A stretch of 64,000 nt of DNA, from positions 930,001 through 994,000 of the forward strand of contig NZ_QZFU01000016.1 in assembly GCF_003598715.1 (NCBI RefSeq), written 5' to 3'. Of this stretch, positions 18,582-29,272 are shown piece after piece. Under the pieces are notes generated by a model that saw only the letters and a program-made list of their open reading frames with translations, was not told where the DNA came from and searched no databases. The DNA comes from Nocardia panacis. Its GTDB lineage: Bacteria; Actinomycetota; Actinomycetes; Mycobacteriales; Mycobacteriaceae. Within the stretch, counting starts at the first letter, position 1; each line of letters begins with the position of its first letter. The position numbers were made by a program, and so were the translations under genes.

Positions 18582-20483
18582 TCAGTTCGGGCCGAGCACC
18601 CCGGTCGTGATGGTGATCGTGCCGTTCTTCGGCACCGACGACCCGGCCGAAGGCTGCTGACTCAGGATCCGCCCGACCTCGCCCGGCGCGAAGGTGCCCT
18701 GCGTGGTCTGGGTGATCTGGCTGGTCGTCCCGGTCCACCCCGCGCCGCGCAGCGTCTCCAATGCCTGCGCGGGCGTCTGCCCGACCAGGCTCGGCATGGT
18801 GATACCGCCGCTGGAAACCTGCAGTGTCACCGTGGAACCCTTGTCCGCGCTGGCGCCGCCGGTCGGATTGGAGCCGATCACCTCACCCTTGGGCCGCGAG
18901 GACGGCACCTCCTGCACTACGACCTTGAACCCGTTGCCCTCGATATTCGGCTGCGCCACATCGATGGTCTGGCCCACCACATTGGGGACCCGCACCGGTT
19001 CGGGACCGTTGCCGACCGAGACACCGACCTCCCAGTCCACGTCCACCTTCGAGCCCGGCGACGGATTCTGGTCGATGACCTTGTCCTTCTCGGTATTGCT
19101 CGACGGTTTGTGATCGACATTGGCGCCGAGGCGCAAACCGATCGAATTGAGCTTCTGCTCGGCCTCCTGCTGGGACAGACCCGTCAATCGGGGCACCGTG
19201 ACCTGCTGCGGACCGCTGGAAACCTGAAGGGTGACCGTGCCGCCCTTATCGATACGCGACCCACCCAGCGGTTGGGTGGAGATCACATTGCCGGTGGCGA
19301 CCTTGCTGTCGGGCTTCTGCTGGATGGCGACGGTGAAACCGAGCTTCTGCAGCGCGTCGGTGGCCTGCTGGGCGGATTTGTTCGACAGGTCGGGCACCGC
19401 GACCTGATCCGGGCGGCTGCCCGGACCGATCAGCACCCAGAACAGCCCGAACGCCACCGCCACCGCCGCGGCGGCCGCGATGGCCAGATAGAGGGTGCGG
19501 CGCGGACCCGACGGTTCGGCGGGCTCCTGCTCGGCGGTGTCGTCATTGCGGTCGACGGTGCGAAAGCTGCGCGGCGGCGGACCCTCCGCGCCGAGGATCG
19601 AGGTGCGATCCTCCTCCGTCATCACCATGGGGGCGCTCGGCTTCTGCCCGCCGAGCACCCGGATCAGGTCGGCGCGCATCTCTGCCGCCGACTGATACCG
19701 GTTGACCGGATTCTTGGCCATCGCCTTGAGCACCACCGAATCCAGCTCGCGCGGGACGCCGGGATGCACATGCGAGGGCAGCCGGGGATCCTCCCGAACA
19801 TGCTGGTAGGCCACCGCGATCGGTGAATCACCGGTGAAAGGCGGTTCGCCCGTGAGGATCTCGAACAGCACACAGCCGACCGAATACACATCCGATCGCG
19901 CGTCGACGGTCTCGCCGCGCGCCTGCTCGGGCGAAAGATATTGCGCCGTACCGATCACCGCGGCGGTCTGGGTCATCGGACTGGAGCTGTCGTGGATGGC
20001 GCGGGCGATGCCGAAATCCATCACCTTCACCGCGCCCGCCCGGTTGATCATGATATTCGCGGGCTTCATATCGCGATGCACGATGCCGGCCTTGTGGCTG
20101 AAATCCAGTGCGGCACAGACGTCGGCGACGACCTCCATGGCCCGGCGCGGCGGCAGCGGACCCTTGCCGCGCACGATATCGCGCAGCGTCTCCCCGTCGA
20201 CGTACTCCATCACGATGTAGGGCAGCGGACCGCCGTCCACCTCGGCCTCGCCGGTGTCGTACACCGCGACGATCGCCGGATGATTCAGCGCGGCCGCGTT
20301 CTGCGCCTCACGCTTGAACCGCAGATAGAAGGTGGGGTCGCGGGCCAGGTCCGCGCGCAGCACCTTGATCGCCACATCGCGGCTCAGGCGCAGATCGCGG
20401 GCCCTGTGCACCTCGGACATCCCACCGAATCCGATGATCTCGCCCAGCTCATAGCGAGAGGACAGATTCTTCGGGGTCGTCAT
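18582..20483 (-). CDS. pknB: Serine/threonine protein kinase PknB with PASTA domains
   Basis: A 633-aa transmembrane receptor kinase controlling cell wall growth and division. The kinase domain (residues ~11-275) has Gly loop GFGGMSEV, Lys40, HRD Asp138 and DFG Asp156, the same numbering as M. tuberculosis Pkn[11 protein letters not shown] activation loop carries phospho-acceptor Thr residues. One membrane helix (~residues 330-350) is followed by four extracellular PASTA repeats (VPDLSN, VPRLTG, VPNVVG and MPSLVG starts) that sense peptidoglycan fragments. The start at 20483 overlaps the pknA stop (ATGA) with aagga in front; an ATG two codons earlier is less likely. It is the last gene of the fhaA-to-pknB operon. 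Confidence 0.97.
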   Translation of the reverse strand: MTTPKNLSSRYELGEIIGFGGMSEVHRARDLRLSRDVAIKVLRADLARDPTFYLRFKREAQNAAALNHPAIVAVYDTGEAEVDGGPLPYIVMEYVDGETLRDIVRGKGPLPPRRAMEVVADVCAALDFSHKAGIVHRDMKPANIMINRAGAVKVMDFGIARAIHDSSSPMTQTAAVIGTAQYLSPEQARGETVDARSDVYSVGCVLFEILTGEPPFTGDSPIAVAYQHVREDPRLPSHVHPGVPRELDSVVLKAMAKNPVNRYQSAAEMRADLIRVLGGQKPSAPMVMTEEDRTSILGAEGPPPRSFRTVDRNDDTAEQEPAEPSGPRRTLYLAIAAAAAVAVAFGLFWVLIGPGSRPDQVAVPDLSNKSAQQATDALQKLGFTVAIQQKPDSKVATGNVISTQPLGGSRIDKGGTVTLQVSSGPQQVTVPRLTGLSQQEAEQKLNSIGLRLGANVDHKPSSNTEKDKVIDQNPSPGSKVDVDWEVGVSVGNGPEPVRVPNVVGQTIDVAQPNIEGNGFKVVVQEVPSSRPKGEVIGSNPTGGASADKGSTVTLQVSSGGITMPSLVGQTPAQALETLRGAGWTGTTSQITQTTQGTFAPGEVGRILSQQPSAGSSVPKNGTITITTGVLGPN

Positions 20484-21979
20484 GGCCATCCTTGATCAGA
20501 CGGGTCGGAGGCGCCGTACTGCGGACCTGAGCCGGGGGCGCCGGGGATTTCGAGCGATGGTATGCCGAGCGTGGGCGTGACGCGCGTACCGGTCCGCGAC
20601 GGGAAGCTCGGCGTCGGGCGGGTGGTGCTCGGCGGCGTTGTCGTGGTCGTCGGGGGCTGGGTGGTCGTCGTCTGCTCCGGCGTCGTGGTCGGGGTTTCGG
20701 TGGTGGTCTGCGGCGGCGTGGTGCGCGGCTGCTCGACCGTGGTGGTGGGTCGCTGGGTGGTCGTCGTCGGCTCCGCGGTGGTGGTGCTCGACTGCGGTGG
20801 CGGCGGCGTTATCCGCGCCACGCTGGTGGCGGGCGGGGTGACCGACTTGCCGCCCGCGTCGCCGCCGAGCGCCGCCCAGCCGACCACACCGCCGAGTAGC
20901 ACCGCGCCGATGCCGACGCCGATACCCCACTTCTGGCCCCGGCTCAGCCCGCCCGCGGCCTTGTCGGCGGGCGGGACCGTGCCGGGATTGAGCTGGGTGG
21001 CCGGTGCGGAACCGGCCGCGTAGCGGGCGGTCGCACCCACGTATTCGGTTGCGGCCGAACCCATGACGACCGTCGGGCTGGGCGGGAGCACGGTGGTGGC
21101 GCCCGTCGGCGGCGCGGCCTGCTTGAAACCGCTGGGCGGCGGCGGCCTGCGACCCGCCCGCACGGCCGCGACCGCGTCGGCGAATTCGCCGCCGCGCGAA
21201 TAGCGCAGCGCCGGATCCTTCGCCAAGGTGATCTCGATCAGCTCGCGCACATTCGCGGGCAGATCCGACGGCATCGGCGGCGGGGCCTCGCGCACGTGCT
21301 TCATGGCCACCGTGATCGCGCCGTCGCCGGTGAACGGCCGCTGCCCGGCCAGCGCCTCATAGCCGACCACACCGAGGGAGTACACGTCGCTGGCCGCGGT
21401 CGCGTCCTCGCCGACGGCCTGCTCCGGGGCGATGTACTGCGCGGTGCCCATCACCATGCCGGTCTTGGTCACCGGGGAGGCGTCCACGGCCTTGGCGATA
21501 CCGAAATCGGTGATCTTCACCTGACCGGTGGGCGTCACCAGGATATTTCCCGGTTTCACATCGCGGTGCACCACGCCCGCGGCGTGCGCGACCTCCAGCG
21601 CGCGCCCCGTCTGCTCCAGCATGTCCAGGCTCTGGGCCACCGAGAGCCGACCCAGGCGGTTCAACACCGAGTTCAGCGGCTCGCCCTGCACCAATTCCAT
21701 GACCAGGTAGGCGGTTTCGCTGCCGAACGGATCGGTGGTCTCGCCGTAGTCGTAGATGCCCGCGATACCGGGATGGTTCAACTGCGCCGTCGTCTTGGCC
21801 TCGGTGCGGAACCGGTGCCGGAAGGTCGGATCGGCGGAGAACTCCGATTTGAGCACCTTCACCGCGACGCGGCGATCCAGCCGGGTGTCCAGCGCTTCCC
21901 AGACCTGTCCCATACCGCCTGTGGCGATGAGCCGCTGCAGGCGGTAGCGGTCGGCGATCATCCCGCCGTTGTTCAGCAT
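20480..21979 (-). CDS. pknA: Serine/threonine protein kinase PknA
   Basis: A 499-aa kinase partnering PknB in control of cell shape and division. The kinase domain (~12-270) begins [20 protein letters not shown]. Lys41, HRDVKPGN and DFG are all present, with a TKTGMVMGT activation loop. A juxtamembrane Pro-rich part leads to one helix (~335-357, [20 protein letters not shown]). An extracellular tail of Thr/Pro/Gln repeats (TTTEPTTT-like) follows, without PASTA domains. It starts 37 bases after the pbpA stop, with gggag near. Confidence 0.96.
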   Translation of the reverse strand: MLNNGGMIADRYRLQRLIATGGMGQVWEALDTRLDRRVAVKVLKSEFSADPTFRHRFRTEAKTTAQLNHPGIAGIYDYGETTDPFGSETAYLVMELVQGEPLNSVLNRLGRLSVAQSLDMLEQTGRALEVAHAAGVVHRDVKPGNILVTPTGQVKITDFGIAKAVDASPVTKTGMVMGTAQYIAPEQAVGEDATAASDVYSLGVVGYEALAGQRPFTGDGAITVAMKHVREAPPPMPSDLPANVRELIEITLAKDPALRYSRGGEFADAVAAVRAGRRPPPPSGFKQAAPPTGATTVLPPSPTVVMGSAATEYVGATARYAAGSAPATQLNPGTVPPADKAAGGLSRGQKWGIGVGIGAVLLGGVVGWAALGGDAGGKSVTPPATSVARITPPPPQSSTTTAEPTTTTQRPTTTVEQPRTTPPQTTTETPTTTPEQTTTTQPPTTTTTPPSTTRPTPSFPSRTGTRVTPTLGIPSLEIPGAPGSGPQYGASDPSDQGWP

Positions 21980-22016
21980 CGGGGCTCCCGAACCTCAACT
22001 CGCACGTTCATATCCT

Positions 22017-23483
22017 TCAGCCCGCTCGCAGACCGGCGTCCAGCACCGCGCGCGCGACGGGTGCGGCGACCGAACCGCCGGTGGCGGCCAAGGCCCGATC
22101 GCCGCCGTTCTCCACGATGACCGCGATGGCGATCTTCGGGTTCTGCGCCGGGGCGAAGGCGATGTACCAGGCGTGCGGCGGTGTTTGGCGCGGGTTGGTT
22201 CCGTGCTCGGCGGTGCCGGTCTTGGATGCGATCTGGTACCGGGACTGGCCATGTCCTGCGGTGTTGTCCTCCGAAGCGATCATCAGATTGGTCAGCGATG
22301 ACGCTACCTGGGCGCTGACGGCCTGTCCGACCGAAACCGGTTTGGTCTTGGACAATTCGGTGAGATCCGGCCCCTGCCTGGCATCGACCAGATAGGGCTC
22401 CATCCGCACTCCGCCGTTGGCGATCGTAGCCGCGATCACCGCGTTGTCCAACGGGGTGAGTGCGACATCGCGCTGGCCGATACTGCTCTGGGCCAGCGCC
22501 GCGTTGTCGGAGATGGCGCCGACGGTGCTCTCCGCCACCGGGATCGGGATGCCGCGGTGCGCGCCGATACCGAAGGCGGCGGCCTCGTCCTTCAGATTCG
22601 CCGCGCCCACCTTCACACCCAGTTCGGCGAACGCGGTATTGCACGACATCCGGAACGCGTCGCGCAGTGAGGCGGTCGGCCCGCCGCCGCACGGGGTGCC
22701 GTTGTAGTTCTCCAGGGTGGTCGCGGTGCCCGGCAGCGTGATGTTGGGGGCGGCGGTGAACTGATCGTCCGGGGTGGCCGCGTTATTGGCCAGCGCGGCG
22801 GCGGTGACCACCACCTTGAAGGTGGATCCCGGCGGATAGGTTTGCGACACGGCGCGATTCAACATCGGCTGATGTGGGTCCGCGCTGAGCGACTCCCACG
22901 CACGGGTACCTTTCGCGCCGTCGTGACCCGACAGTTCGTTCGGGTCGTAACTGGGCGTGGACACCATGGTCAGAATTCGGCCGGTGCTCGGTTCGATGGC
23001 CACCACCGAACCGGTGTAACCCTTGCTGGTGAGCTGGTCGTAGGCCACCTTCTGCATCACCGGGTTGATGGTGGTGAGCACATTGCCGCCGCGCGGATCG
23101 CGCCCCGAGATCAGGTCGACCAGATGCCTGCCGAACAGTTGGCTGTCGGAGCCGTTGAGCACCGAATCCTCGGCCCGCTCCAGCGCGGTGCTGCCGTACT
23201 GCATCGAATAGAACCCGGTGATCGGTGCGTACGCCTCCGGATCGCCCCGGTAGGTGCGCAGGTATTTGTAGCGGTCCTCGGTCGCGACCGAACTGGCCAG
23301 CACCGTGCCGCCCGCCGAGATCTGCCCGCGCTGCCGGGAGTACTCATCGAGCAGGATGCGCGAATTGCGCGGATCCGAGCGCAGACTGTCGGCCTTGATC
23401 ACCTGCACATAGGTGGCATTGAGCAATAGCGCGACGATCATCACCATGACCGCGACGGCGACCCGGCGCAGCGGAGTATTCAT
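22017..23483 (-). CDS. pbpA: Penicillin-binding protein PbpA (class B transpeptidase)
   Basis: A 488-aa D,D-transpeptidase that crosslinks peptidoglycan, anchored by an N-terminal helix (~7-28). Active-site motifs: SxxK in PPGSTFKVV, SxN in RMSCNTAF and KTG in [11 protein letters not shown]. The N-terminal dimerisation region includes [12 protein letters not shown], as in mycobacterial PbpA. The start overlaps the rodA stop by 4 bases (ATGA), which matches the known RodA-PbpA partnership. Mycobacterial PbpA is phosphorylated by PknB; the same is likely here. Confidence 0.96.
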   Translation of the reverse strand: MNTPLRRVAVAVMVMIVALLLNATYVQVIKADSLRSDPRNSRILLDEYSRQRGQISAGGTVLASSVATEDRYKYLRTYRGDPEAYAPITGFYSMQYGSTALERAEDSVLNGSDSQLFGRHLVDLISGRDPRGGNVLTTINPVMQKVAYDQLTSKGYTGSVVAIEPSTGRILTMVSTPSYDPNELSGHDGAKGTRAWESLSADPHQPMLNRAVSQTYPPGSTFKVVVTAAALANNAATPDDQFTAAPNITLPGTATTLENYNGTPCGGGPTASLRDAFRMSCNTAFAELGVKVGAANLKDEAAAFGIGAHRGIPIPVAESTVGAISDNAALAQSSIGQRDVALTPLDNAVIAATIANGGVRMEPYLVDARQGPDLTELSKTKPVSVGQAVSAQVASSLTNLMIASEDNTAGHGQSRYQIASKTGTAEHGTNPRQTPPHAWYIAFAPAQNPKIAIAVIVENGGDRALAATGGSVAAPVARAVLDAGLRAG

Positions 23484-25018
23484 TCCTGCGGCCTCGCTTC
23501 CGGTCGGCCGGGATCCGGACGGGTCACCTCGAGACGACTGGTCTCCTCGACTCCGGATCGGGCGGCGGGTTTGCGCAGCAATTCGGTGGTGGCCTCGACC
23601 AGGGCGGGCTGTTCCTTCTTGCGCACCGGCGCGGGGGCGCGGGCGGCGTCGGAGATCTTGATCAGAATCGCGAGCAGCGCGTAGTTGGCCAGCAGCGACG
23701 AACCGCCGTAGGACATGAACGGTGTGGTGAGACCCGTCAGCGGAATCAGTTTGGTGACACCGCCCGCCACCACGAACACCTGGATGGCGATGGTGAACGC
23801 CAGGCCCGCGGCGAGCAGTTTGCCGAAACTGTCGCGCACCGCCAGCGCCGTGCGCAGCCCGCGCACCACGAAGACCAGGAACAGCATGAGCACCGCGGCC
23901 AAGCCGATCAGGCCCAGTTCCTCACCGACCGTCGCGACGATGAAATCGGTCTTGGCGAACGGCACCTTGTTCGGGCGACCGCTACCGAGACCCGTCCCCG
24001 CCAGGCCGCCGGTGGCCAGACCGAACAGCGACTGCGAGATCTGATAGCCGGTGTTGTTGTAATCGTCGAACGGATGCAGCCAGGTGAGCGTGCGCACCCG
24101 CACGTGGGCGAACGCCTGATAGGCGAACAGGAAGCCCAGGGTCAGCAGCACACCGCCGATCACCAACCAACCCACCCGCTCGGTGGCGATGTAGAGCATC
24201 ACCAGCACCGTCGCGAAGATCAACAGCGAGGTGCCCAGATCCTTCTCGAAGACCAGCACCCCGACGCACACGATCCACACCAGCAGGATCGGACCCAGAT
24301 CCCGCGCCCGCGGGAACTCCATCCCGAACATGTGCCGCCCGGCTGCGGTGAACAGGTCGCGCTTGGACACCAGCACCGAGGCGAAGAACACGATCAGCAG
24401 GATCTTCGCGAATTCGCCCGGCTGCACACTGAATCCGGGCAGCCGGATCCAGATCTTGGAACCATTGGTCTCGGAATAGGCGTCGGGCAGGATCGCCGGA
24501 ATCGCCAGCGCGATCAGACCCAGCAGGCCGATGGTGTAGGTGTAGCGGGCCAGGGTGCGATAGTCGCGCAACACGATGAGCACCACCGCGAAAACCACGA
24601 TACCCAGCGCCGTCCACCCCACCTGCGTGGTGGCGTCGGGGGCGGGCAGCGGTGCGGAGTTGTAGGCCGCGTCCTGCTCGGCGGCCAGATCCAAACGGTG
24701 GATCAGCACCAGACCGAGACCGTTGAGCAAAGCGACGATCGGCAGCAGCAGCGGATCGGCGAACGCGGCGAAACGCCGCACCACCAGATGCGCGACACCG
24801 AACAATCCGAGGTAGGCCAGTCCGTATTTGGCGATATCCCAGGTGATCTCCTGCTCCTGGCTGGCCTCCACCAGCACCAGGGCCGCGGTGGTGATCACCG
24901 CCGCACCGCCCAACAGCAGCAATTCCACATTGCGTCGGGTGGAGGGCGGCGGCGCGGGAGCGAATCCGCCCGGCGGACTGGGGTAGGCCCCAGTGGACGG
25001 CGGTGCCGGTGCGGACAT
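23480..25018 (-). CDS. rodA: SEDS peptidoglycan polymerase RodA (FtsW/RodA/SpoVE family)
   Basis: A 512-aa membrane glycosyltransferase that polymerises lipid II during elongation. It has around ten to twelve membrane helices, with SEDS hallmarks [38 protein letters not shown] and [15 protein letters not shown], and the C-terminal [19 protein letters not shown] stretch (seen as [20 protein letters not shown]). A Pro-rich N-terminus and a charged C-terminal tail are cytoplasmic. Its ATG shares one base with the pstP stop, and it overlaps pbpA by 4 bases. Confidence 0.96.
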   Translation of the reverse strand: MSAPAPPSTGAYPSPPGGFAPAPPPSTRRNVELLLLGGAAVITTAALVLVEASQEQEITWDIAKYGLAYLGLFGVAHLVVRRFAAFADPLLLPIVALLNGLGLVLIHRLDLAAEQDAAYNSAPLPAPDATTQVGWTALGIVVFAVVLIVLRDYRTLARYTYTIGLLGLIALAIPAILPDAYSETNGSKIWIRLPGFSVQPGEFAKILLIVFFASVLVSKRDLFTAAGRHMFGMEFPRARDLGPILLVWIVCVGVLVFEKDLGTSLLIFATVLVMLYIATERVGWLVIGGVLLTLGFLFAYQAFAHVRVRTLTWLHPFDDYNNTGYQISQSLFGLATGGLAGTGLGSGRPNKVPFAKTDFIVATVGEELGLIGLAAVLMLFLVFVVRGLRTALAVRDSFGKLLAAGLAFTIAIQVFVVAGGVTKLIPLTGLTTPFMSYGGSSLLANYALLAILIKISDAARAPAPVRKKEQPALVEATTELLRKPAARSGVEETSRLEVTRPDPGRPEARPQE

Positions 25019-26508
25019 CAGTCCGTCACCCGGCAGTTCTCCCCCGGAGTCTGGGGATTGCTCGCAGGTGCAGGCGGGGCGGGCTCCTGCCGCGCCGGAG
25101 GTTTCTGATCAGCGGGAGCGGGATTCGGCGCGGGCTCCGCGGGCGGCGCACCGGGGGCCTGCGGCGGAGCGCCGTTATTCGCCGGTGGCGGAGCCGGGTT
25201 GTTCGCGGGCGGCGGCACCACACCCGGCTGCGGGGCCGACTCACGGGACAGGCACGGCGGCAACAGTTCCCGCGATAGCGCCCGCATCGAATCCTTCGCC
25301 TGATCGAGCGAACCGGGCGGTAAACCCTTGTCCACCTGATCGCGGCCGGTCTGCTTGAGATCGGACTGTTTGAGCGCCTTGCAGGTCTGCGGCAGACTGC
25401 CCGGCTCGACCAGGCTGATATCGCCGCCGCGCGTGACACAGCCGACGATATCCACATCGTGAATCGAATAGCCGAGCACCGAACCGGGTAGGCCGCGCAG
25501 GATAACCACCTGGCCGTTGTCCGCACCTACGTAGTAGTAGCTGCGAATCGTCTTGTAGCCCACCAGAAGCCCCACGGCGACCGCGATCACCAACGCCACA
25601 CCCAGCAGGATCCAGCGCATCCGGTGGGATTTGCCCGGCTCCGGCGGCTCCGGCGCGGCGACCGGCCTGCGCGGCGGGGTGGCGCGCGGCGGACGCATGG
25701 CGGCGGCTCGACCGGCCGCCGTATTCGGCGGCGGCGTGTCCTCGTCCTGACCCGAGGCCGCACCCGCGACGATCGGATGACTCTGGCCGTAATCGAGATC
25801 GATCACATCGGCCACGACCACCGTCACATTGTCGGGACCGCCGCTGCGCAGCGCCAACTCGATGAGTCGGTCCGCGCACTCGTCGGTGCCGCCCTCGCGC
25901 ATGGTGTTGGCGATGGTCTCATCGCTGACCACATCCGAAAGTCCGTCCGAGCACAGCAGATAGCGGTCGCCCGCACGGGCCTCGCGCATGATCAGCGTCG
26001 GCTCGATCTCATTTCCGGTGAGCGCCCGCATGATCAGCGAACGCTGCGGATGGGTATGCGCCTGCTCCGGCGTGATCCGGCCCTCGTCGACCAGCGACTG
26101 CACGAACGTGTCGTCGCGGGTGATCTGCGCCAACTCGGCGCCGCGCAGCAGATAGGCGCGCGAATCACCGATATGCACGAGGCCGAGTTTCTTGCCCGCG
26201 AACAGGATCGCGGTGAGGGTGGTGCCCATACCGTCGAGTTCGGGCTCCTCCTCGACCTGATCGGCGATGGCGGCATTGCCCGCGCGGGTGGCGGCGTCGA
26301 GTTTGCCGAGCAGATCATCGCCCGGCTCGTCGTCGTCGAGGTGGGCCAGCGCGGCGATCATCAACTGCGAGGCCACCTCGCCCGCCGCATGCCCGCCCAT
26401 ACCATCGGCGAGTGCGAGCAGCCGCGCGCCCGCGTAGACGGAATCTTCGTTGTTGCCTCGGACGAGACCGCGGTCGCTGCGCGCTGCGTAGCGGAGAACA
26501 AGTGTCAC
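25018..26508 (-). CDS. pstP: PP2C-type Ser/Thr phosphatase PstP
   Basis: A 496-aa transmembrane phosphatase that reverses PknA/PknB phosphorylation. The PP2C catalytic domain (~residues 1-240) has [11 protein letters not shown], the metal-binding [30 protein letters not shown] and [13 protein letters not shown]. One membrane helix (~310-335, [20 protein letters not shown]) is followed by an extracellular domain that ends in a long Pro/Ala/Asn-rich tail. The GTG at 26508 overlaps the fhaB stop (GTGA). It is usually the only PP2C counterpart of the kinases in this operon. Confidence 0.96.
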   Translation of the reverse strand: MTLVLRYAARSDRGLVRGNNEDSVYAGARLLALADGMGGHAAGEVASQLMIAALAHLDDDEPGDDLLGKLDAATRAGNAAIADQVEEEPELDGMGTTLTAILFAGKKLGLVHIGDSRAYLLRGAELAQITRDDTFVQSLVDEGRITPEQAHTHPQRSLIMRALTGNEIEPTLIMREARAGDRYLLCSDGLSDVVSDETIANTMREGGTDECADRLIELALRSGGPDNVTVVVADVIDLDYGQSHPIVAGAASGQDEDTPPPNTAAGRAAAMRPPRATPPRRPVAAPEPPEPGKSHRMRWILLGVALVIAVAVGLLVGYKTIRSYYYVGADNGQVVILRGLPGSVLGYSIHDVDIVGCVTRGGDISLVEPGSLPQTCKALKQSDLKQTGRDQVDKGLPPGSLDQAKDSMRALSRELLPPCLSRESAPQPGVVPPPANNPAPPPANNGAPPQAPGAPPAEPAPNPAPADQKPPARQEPAPPAPASNPQTPGENCRVTD

Positions 26509-26972
26509 GATCGCAGCTCGATCACTGTTTTGCCGACACGGACAGGGGTGCCGAGCGGAACCCGCACGGCGGTGGTGACTTTCGCACGATCGAGATATGT
26601 GCCATTGGTGGAGCCGAGATCCTCGACATACCAATCGTCACCGCGCGGTGAGAGCCGCGCATGCCTGGTTGAGGCGTAGTCATCGGTGAGCACCAGCGTG
26701 GAATCGTCCGCACGGCCGATCAAAACGGGTTGGGTGCCGAGCGTGATCCGCGTCCCGGCGAGTGAACCTTGAGTCACCACAAGATATTTGGCGCCCTTCT
26801 GGCCTCGGCTGAAGGAAGGCAGCACCGTGGAACCGCGTGCGGCCCTGGGCTGGATCCGAATGCCGGATGCCGCGTAGATGTCGCTGCGCAAGGTCCGCAG
26901 CACAGCCCAGACGAACAGCCACAGCAGCAGCAGGAACCCCGCACGGGTCAATTGCAGAATCAATCCCTGCAC
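26505..26972 (-). CDS. fhaB: FHA-domain protein FhaB (FipA)
   Basis: A 155-aa protein. An N-terminal membrane helix (~residues 5-28, QLTRAGFLLLLWLFVWAVL) is followed by a forkhead-associated domain (~60-150) with the phosphothreonine-binding motifs GRADDSTLV, STRHARLS and [15 protein letters not shown] domains bind phospho-Thr; FhaB links the kinases to the division machinery in mycobacteria. The GTG at 26972 is supported by ggaggtggagc upstream and by the conserved VQGLILQLTRAGF N-terminus. It is followed by coupled pstP. Confidence 0.95.
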   Translation of the reverse strand: MQGLILQLTRAGFLLLLWLFVWAVLRTLRSDIYAASGIRIQPRAARGSTVLPSFSRGQKGAKYLVVTQGSLAGTRITLGTQPVLIGRADDSTLVLTDDYASTRHARLSPRGDDWYVEDLGSTNGTYLDRAKVTTAVRVPLGTPVRVGKTVIELRS

Positions 26973-27168
26973 GGCGCTCCACCTCCTGTTCGACCGTGTA
27001 CGTCGGTGCCGTGGGTGCGGTTCCCCCCACCGGCCTGCTGGTCTTGTCGGCCCCTGGTCTGCCGCGCGTTTGTTGGCAGCATCATAGGGCCGATGGTCGA
27101 TTCCGATCACGATACGGCGGCACAATCCCGCTCCGCCATGTCGTGACCTGCACCGCGAGCTTACGGGA

Positions 27169-28632
27169 TCACACGATCCGGATCAGGATCTCGGAGTGTC
27201 CGGCGCGGATGACATCCCCGTCGGCGAGCTGCCAATCCTGCACCGGGGAGCCGTTGACCAGGGTGCCATTGGTGGAGCCCAGATCGGAGAGCATGGCCAC
27301 CTGGCCGTCCCAGCGCACCTCGATATGCCTGCGCGAGACACCGGTATCGGGCAGGCGGAAGTGCGCGTCCTGGCCGCGGCCGATGATGTTGCTGCCTTCC
27401 CGGAGCTGATAAGTGCGGCCGCTGCCGTCATCGAGCTGCAGGGTGGCCGAGTAGCCGGAGCCCGCCTGTGCGGCGCCCTGCGCGTAAGACTGTGCGCCGT
27501 AACCGGGTTGGGCACCGTAGCCGGCCGCGGGCGGCTGCTGCGAGTACGCCTGCTGGCCCTGCTGGCCGTAGTCGTCGCCCGCGTAACCCTGATCGGCGTA
27601 TGCCTGGTCCCCGTAGGCCTGTTGGCCCTGTTGGCCGTAGGCCTGATCCGCGTAGCCCTGCTGCTGGCCGTAGCCCTGGTCGGCGTAGCCCTGCGGCTGT
27701 TGGCCGTAGCCCTGATCGGCATAGCCCTGTTGCTGGCCGTAGCCCTGATCCGCGTAGCCCTGCTGGCCGTACGCCTGCTGGCCCTGCTGGCCGTAGCCCT
27801 GGTCGGCATAGCCTTGCTGTTGGCCGTAGCCCTGATCGCTGTAGGCCTGCTGGCCGTAGCCCTGGTCGGCGTAGCCCTGCTGGCCCTGCTGGGCATAGCC
27901 CTGGTCGTAGCCCTGTTGGCTGTAGCCCTGCTGGCCCTGCTGCTGGTAGTCGTAGCCGTTCTGGTACTCGCCGTAACCCTGCTGCTGTTGCTGCTGCGAC
28001 TCCGGCGCGCGATAGTCGGCCGCGCCGTACTGGCCGCCCTGACCACCGTGGCCGTACTCCTCGCGGTACGCACCGTTCTGCGGACCGCCGCGCCCCGCGG
28101 GCGGCGGCGCGTACCCGCGGTTGCGTGGATCGGACTCCGCGGGCTCACGACTCGGGTCGTAGCCTGAGTTCTGCGTCATGGGGCCAGCTCCTGGTTGCGG
28201 GTTTGCGGATCGTTGTCGCGGGGGTTCCTGGCGGCGAGCCGGTCCGGCTCGGCGGCCAACGTCCGGATCGACGCGGCCGTCCGCTCTGAACTGTCCGGTG
28301 TGCAGCGTAGGGGATGCCTGGAATTCGACGAGCACTTCGCCATAGGTCTGCCATCCCTGATCCCGGATGTAGTCCTGCAAATGCTTGGCGAACGCGCGGG
28401 TCGTCAGATCCTCGTCGGCGTCGAGTTGCGCGTAGTCGGAGGAGTTGATGGTGATCACATAGTGATTCGGTGCGAGCAGATGCCCGCCCTCGAGCTCTTC
28501 GACCTGGTCGGAAGCGGCACGTTGGAGCGCGGCCTCCACCTCCTGCGGCACCACGCCGCCACCGAAAACCCTGGCGAACGCGTCACCGACGGCGCCCTGC
28601 AGGCGACGTTCGAATCTTGCGACCATGCCCAT
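27169..28632 (-). CDS. fhaA: FHA-domain protein FhaA (DUF3662 + Q/Y/G-rich linker + FHA)
   Basis: A 487-aa protein. The N-terminal DUF3662 domain (~1-120) reads [20 protein letters not shown] with [24 protein letters not shown] and LHTGQFRA. A long low-complexity linker (~155-395) of Tyr, Gln, Gly, Ala and Asp repeats follows. A C-terminal FHA domain (~400-485) ends it, with [26 protein letters not shown] and [11 protein letters not shown]. Known role: FhaA binds phosphorylated MviN/MurJ and helps regulate peptidoglycan synthesis. The ATG at 28632 has aagggagg upstream. It is the first gene of the minus-strand operon, whose promoter should lie in 28633-28867. Confidence 0.96.
   Translation of the reverse strand: MGMVARFERRLQGAVGDAFARVFGGGVVPQEVEAALQRAASDQVEELEGGHLLAPNHYVITINSSDYAQLDADEDLTTRAFAKHLQDYIRDQGWQTYGEVLVEFQASPTLHTGQFRADGRVDPDVGRRAGPARRQEPPRQRSANPQPGAGPMTQNSGYDPSREPAESDPRNRGYAPPPAGRGGPQNGAYREEYGHGGQGGQYGAADYRAPESQQQQQQGYGEYQNGYDYQQQGQQGYSQQGYDQGYAQQGQQGYADQGYGQQAYSDQGYGQQQGYADQGYGQQGQQAYGQQGYADQGYGQQQGYADQGYGQQPQGYADQGYGQQQGYADQAYGQQGQQAYGDQAYADQGYAGDDYGQQGQQAYSQQPPAAGYGAQPGYGAQSYAQGAAQAGSGYSATLQLDDGSGRTYQLREGSNIIGRGQDAHFRLPDTGVSRRHIEVRWDGQVAMLSDLGSTNGTLVNGSPVQDWQLADGDVIRAGHSEILIRIV
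27560..28000 (-). repeat. Tandem [14 protein letters not shown] coding repeats inside fhaA
   Basis: DNA made of degenerate repeats of about 30-33 bases encodes [15 protein letters not shown] units, with variants ending QQG, QAYGQQG or QAYSDQG. About ten units are readable. The amino-acid composition (Tyr, Gln, Gly) is that of prion-like, phase-separating linkers, and the repeats are prone to length change. The same linker in mycobacterial FhaA is Tyr/Gly/Pro-rich but less regular. Confidence 0.85.
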
Positions 28633-28867
28633 CCCGGCCTCCCTTCGGTGCGCCTCACATCCGCTTCATAACAAGACACGCAGGTATGGCGTGTCGAGTG
28701 TCGAGCACGTTCTTTGCATGATATCCACGATCGTCCACACCTGTAACTCTTGGACATCGACCGGGGGTTCCCAACCCGCGAGCACTCGCGAGGCGAACCC
28801 CGATACCCCACCTCACAAGGCGATTTCGTATCCGCAGCACCCCCGTGATACGGTCATCCAGTCGCTC

Positions 28868-28953
28868 GGGCGAGTGGCGGAATGGCAGACGCGCTGGCTT
28901 CAGGTGCCAGTGTCCTTCGGGACGTGGGGGTTCAAGTCCCCCTTCGCCCACCA
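28868..28953 (+). tRNA. tRNA-Leu (CAG anticodon), CCA encoded
   Basis: A class II tRNA with a long variable arm. Acceptor GGGCGAG (28868-28874) pairs with the 3' strand ending CCC (28943-28949); discriminator A28950 is followed by an encoded CCA (28951-28953). The anticodon arm ctggc-ttCAGgt-gccag has CAG at 28901-28903, and the variable arm is tgtccttcgggacg. A tRNA-Leu beside fhaA is also found in mycobacteria. Confidence 0.97.
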
Positions 28954-28959
28954 CGTAAT

Positions 28960-29000
28960 GCGAGTAGGTCGGGATCATTGATCTCGGCCTACTCGCGTTT
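28960..29000 (+). terminator. Terminator after tRNA-Leu
   Basis: GCGAGTAGG (28960-28968) pairs with CCTACTCGC (28988-28996). A further inner stem (CGGGATC/GATCTCG) gives a 17-bp imperfect hairpin followed by gTTT. Confidence 0.75.
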
Positions 29001-29192
29001 ATGCATATGGTCGAGGTTGCTCCGGCAGTGGCGCAATCGCGTCGCCCCATCTTTAGGGGATGTCGATCCCGCCACTGACCGGTTCGGACAGTCGGTTCGT
29101 ACGCGGTATGTCGGAATCGAATTCCGCAGGTGTGCGTCGCTGTGTGGCGTTCGGGGATTCGGTGGGCGACCCTCGCCCCGCATATCCCAGCC

Positions 29193-29208
29193 ATAGAACG
29201 TGTTCTAT
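29193..29208. promoter_or_regulatory. KstR-like operator 1 (perfect palindrome)
   Basis: ATAGAACGTGTTCTAT is a perfect 16-bp palindrome. It contains TAGAACGTGTTCTA, an exact fit to the KstR operator TNNAACNNGTTNNA known from cholesterol-catabolism genes of Mycobacteriales. It lies 65 bases before the SDR start at 29273. Binding by KstR is inferred from sequence. Confidence 0.65.
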
Positions 29209-29249
29209 TTGAGTGCCGAGAAATCGGTGTGATTCGGTGGATAGGTAGT

Positions 29250-29263
29250 AGAAACCTGTTCTA
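29250..29263. promoter_or_regulatory. KstR-like operator 2, adjacent to the SDR start
   Basis: AGAAACCTGTTCTA keeps AAC-NN-GTT-NN-A with only the first T of the KstR pattern changed to A. It ends 9 bases before the ATG of the SDR gene, with no ribosome site between, so the transcript may be leaderless and the operator would cover its start point. Confidence 0.5.
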
Positions 29264-29272
29264 ATTCAACTC

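Noticed and set aside
27196..28167. A 323-codon plus-strand frame rich in Leu/Val/Ala over fhaA
   Set aside because: It is the complement of the Tyr/Gln/Gly repeats of fhaA. The apparent hydrophobic protein is an artefact of those repeats.
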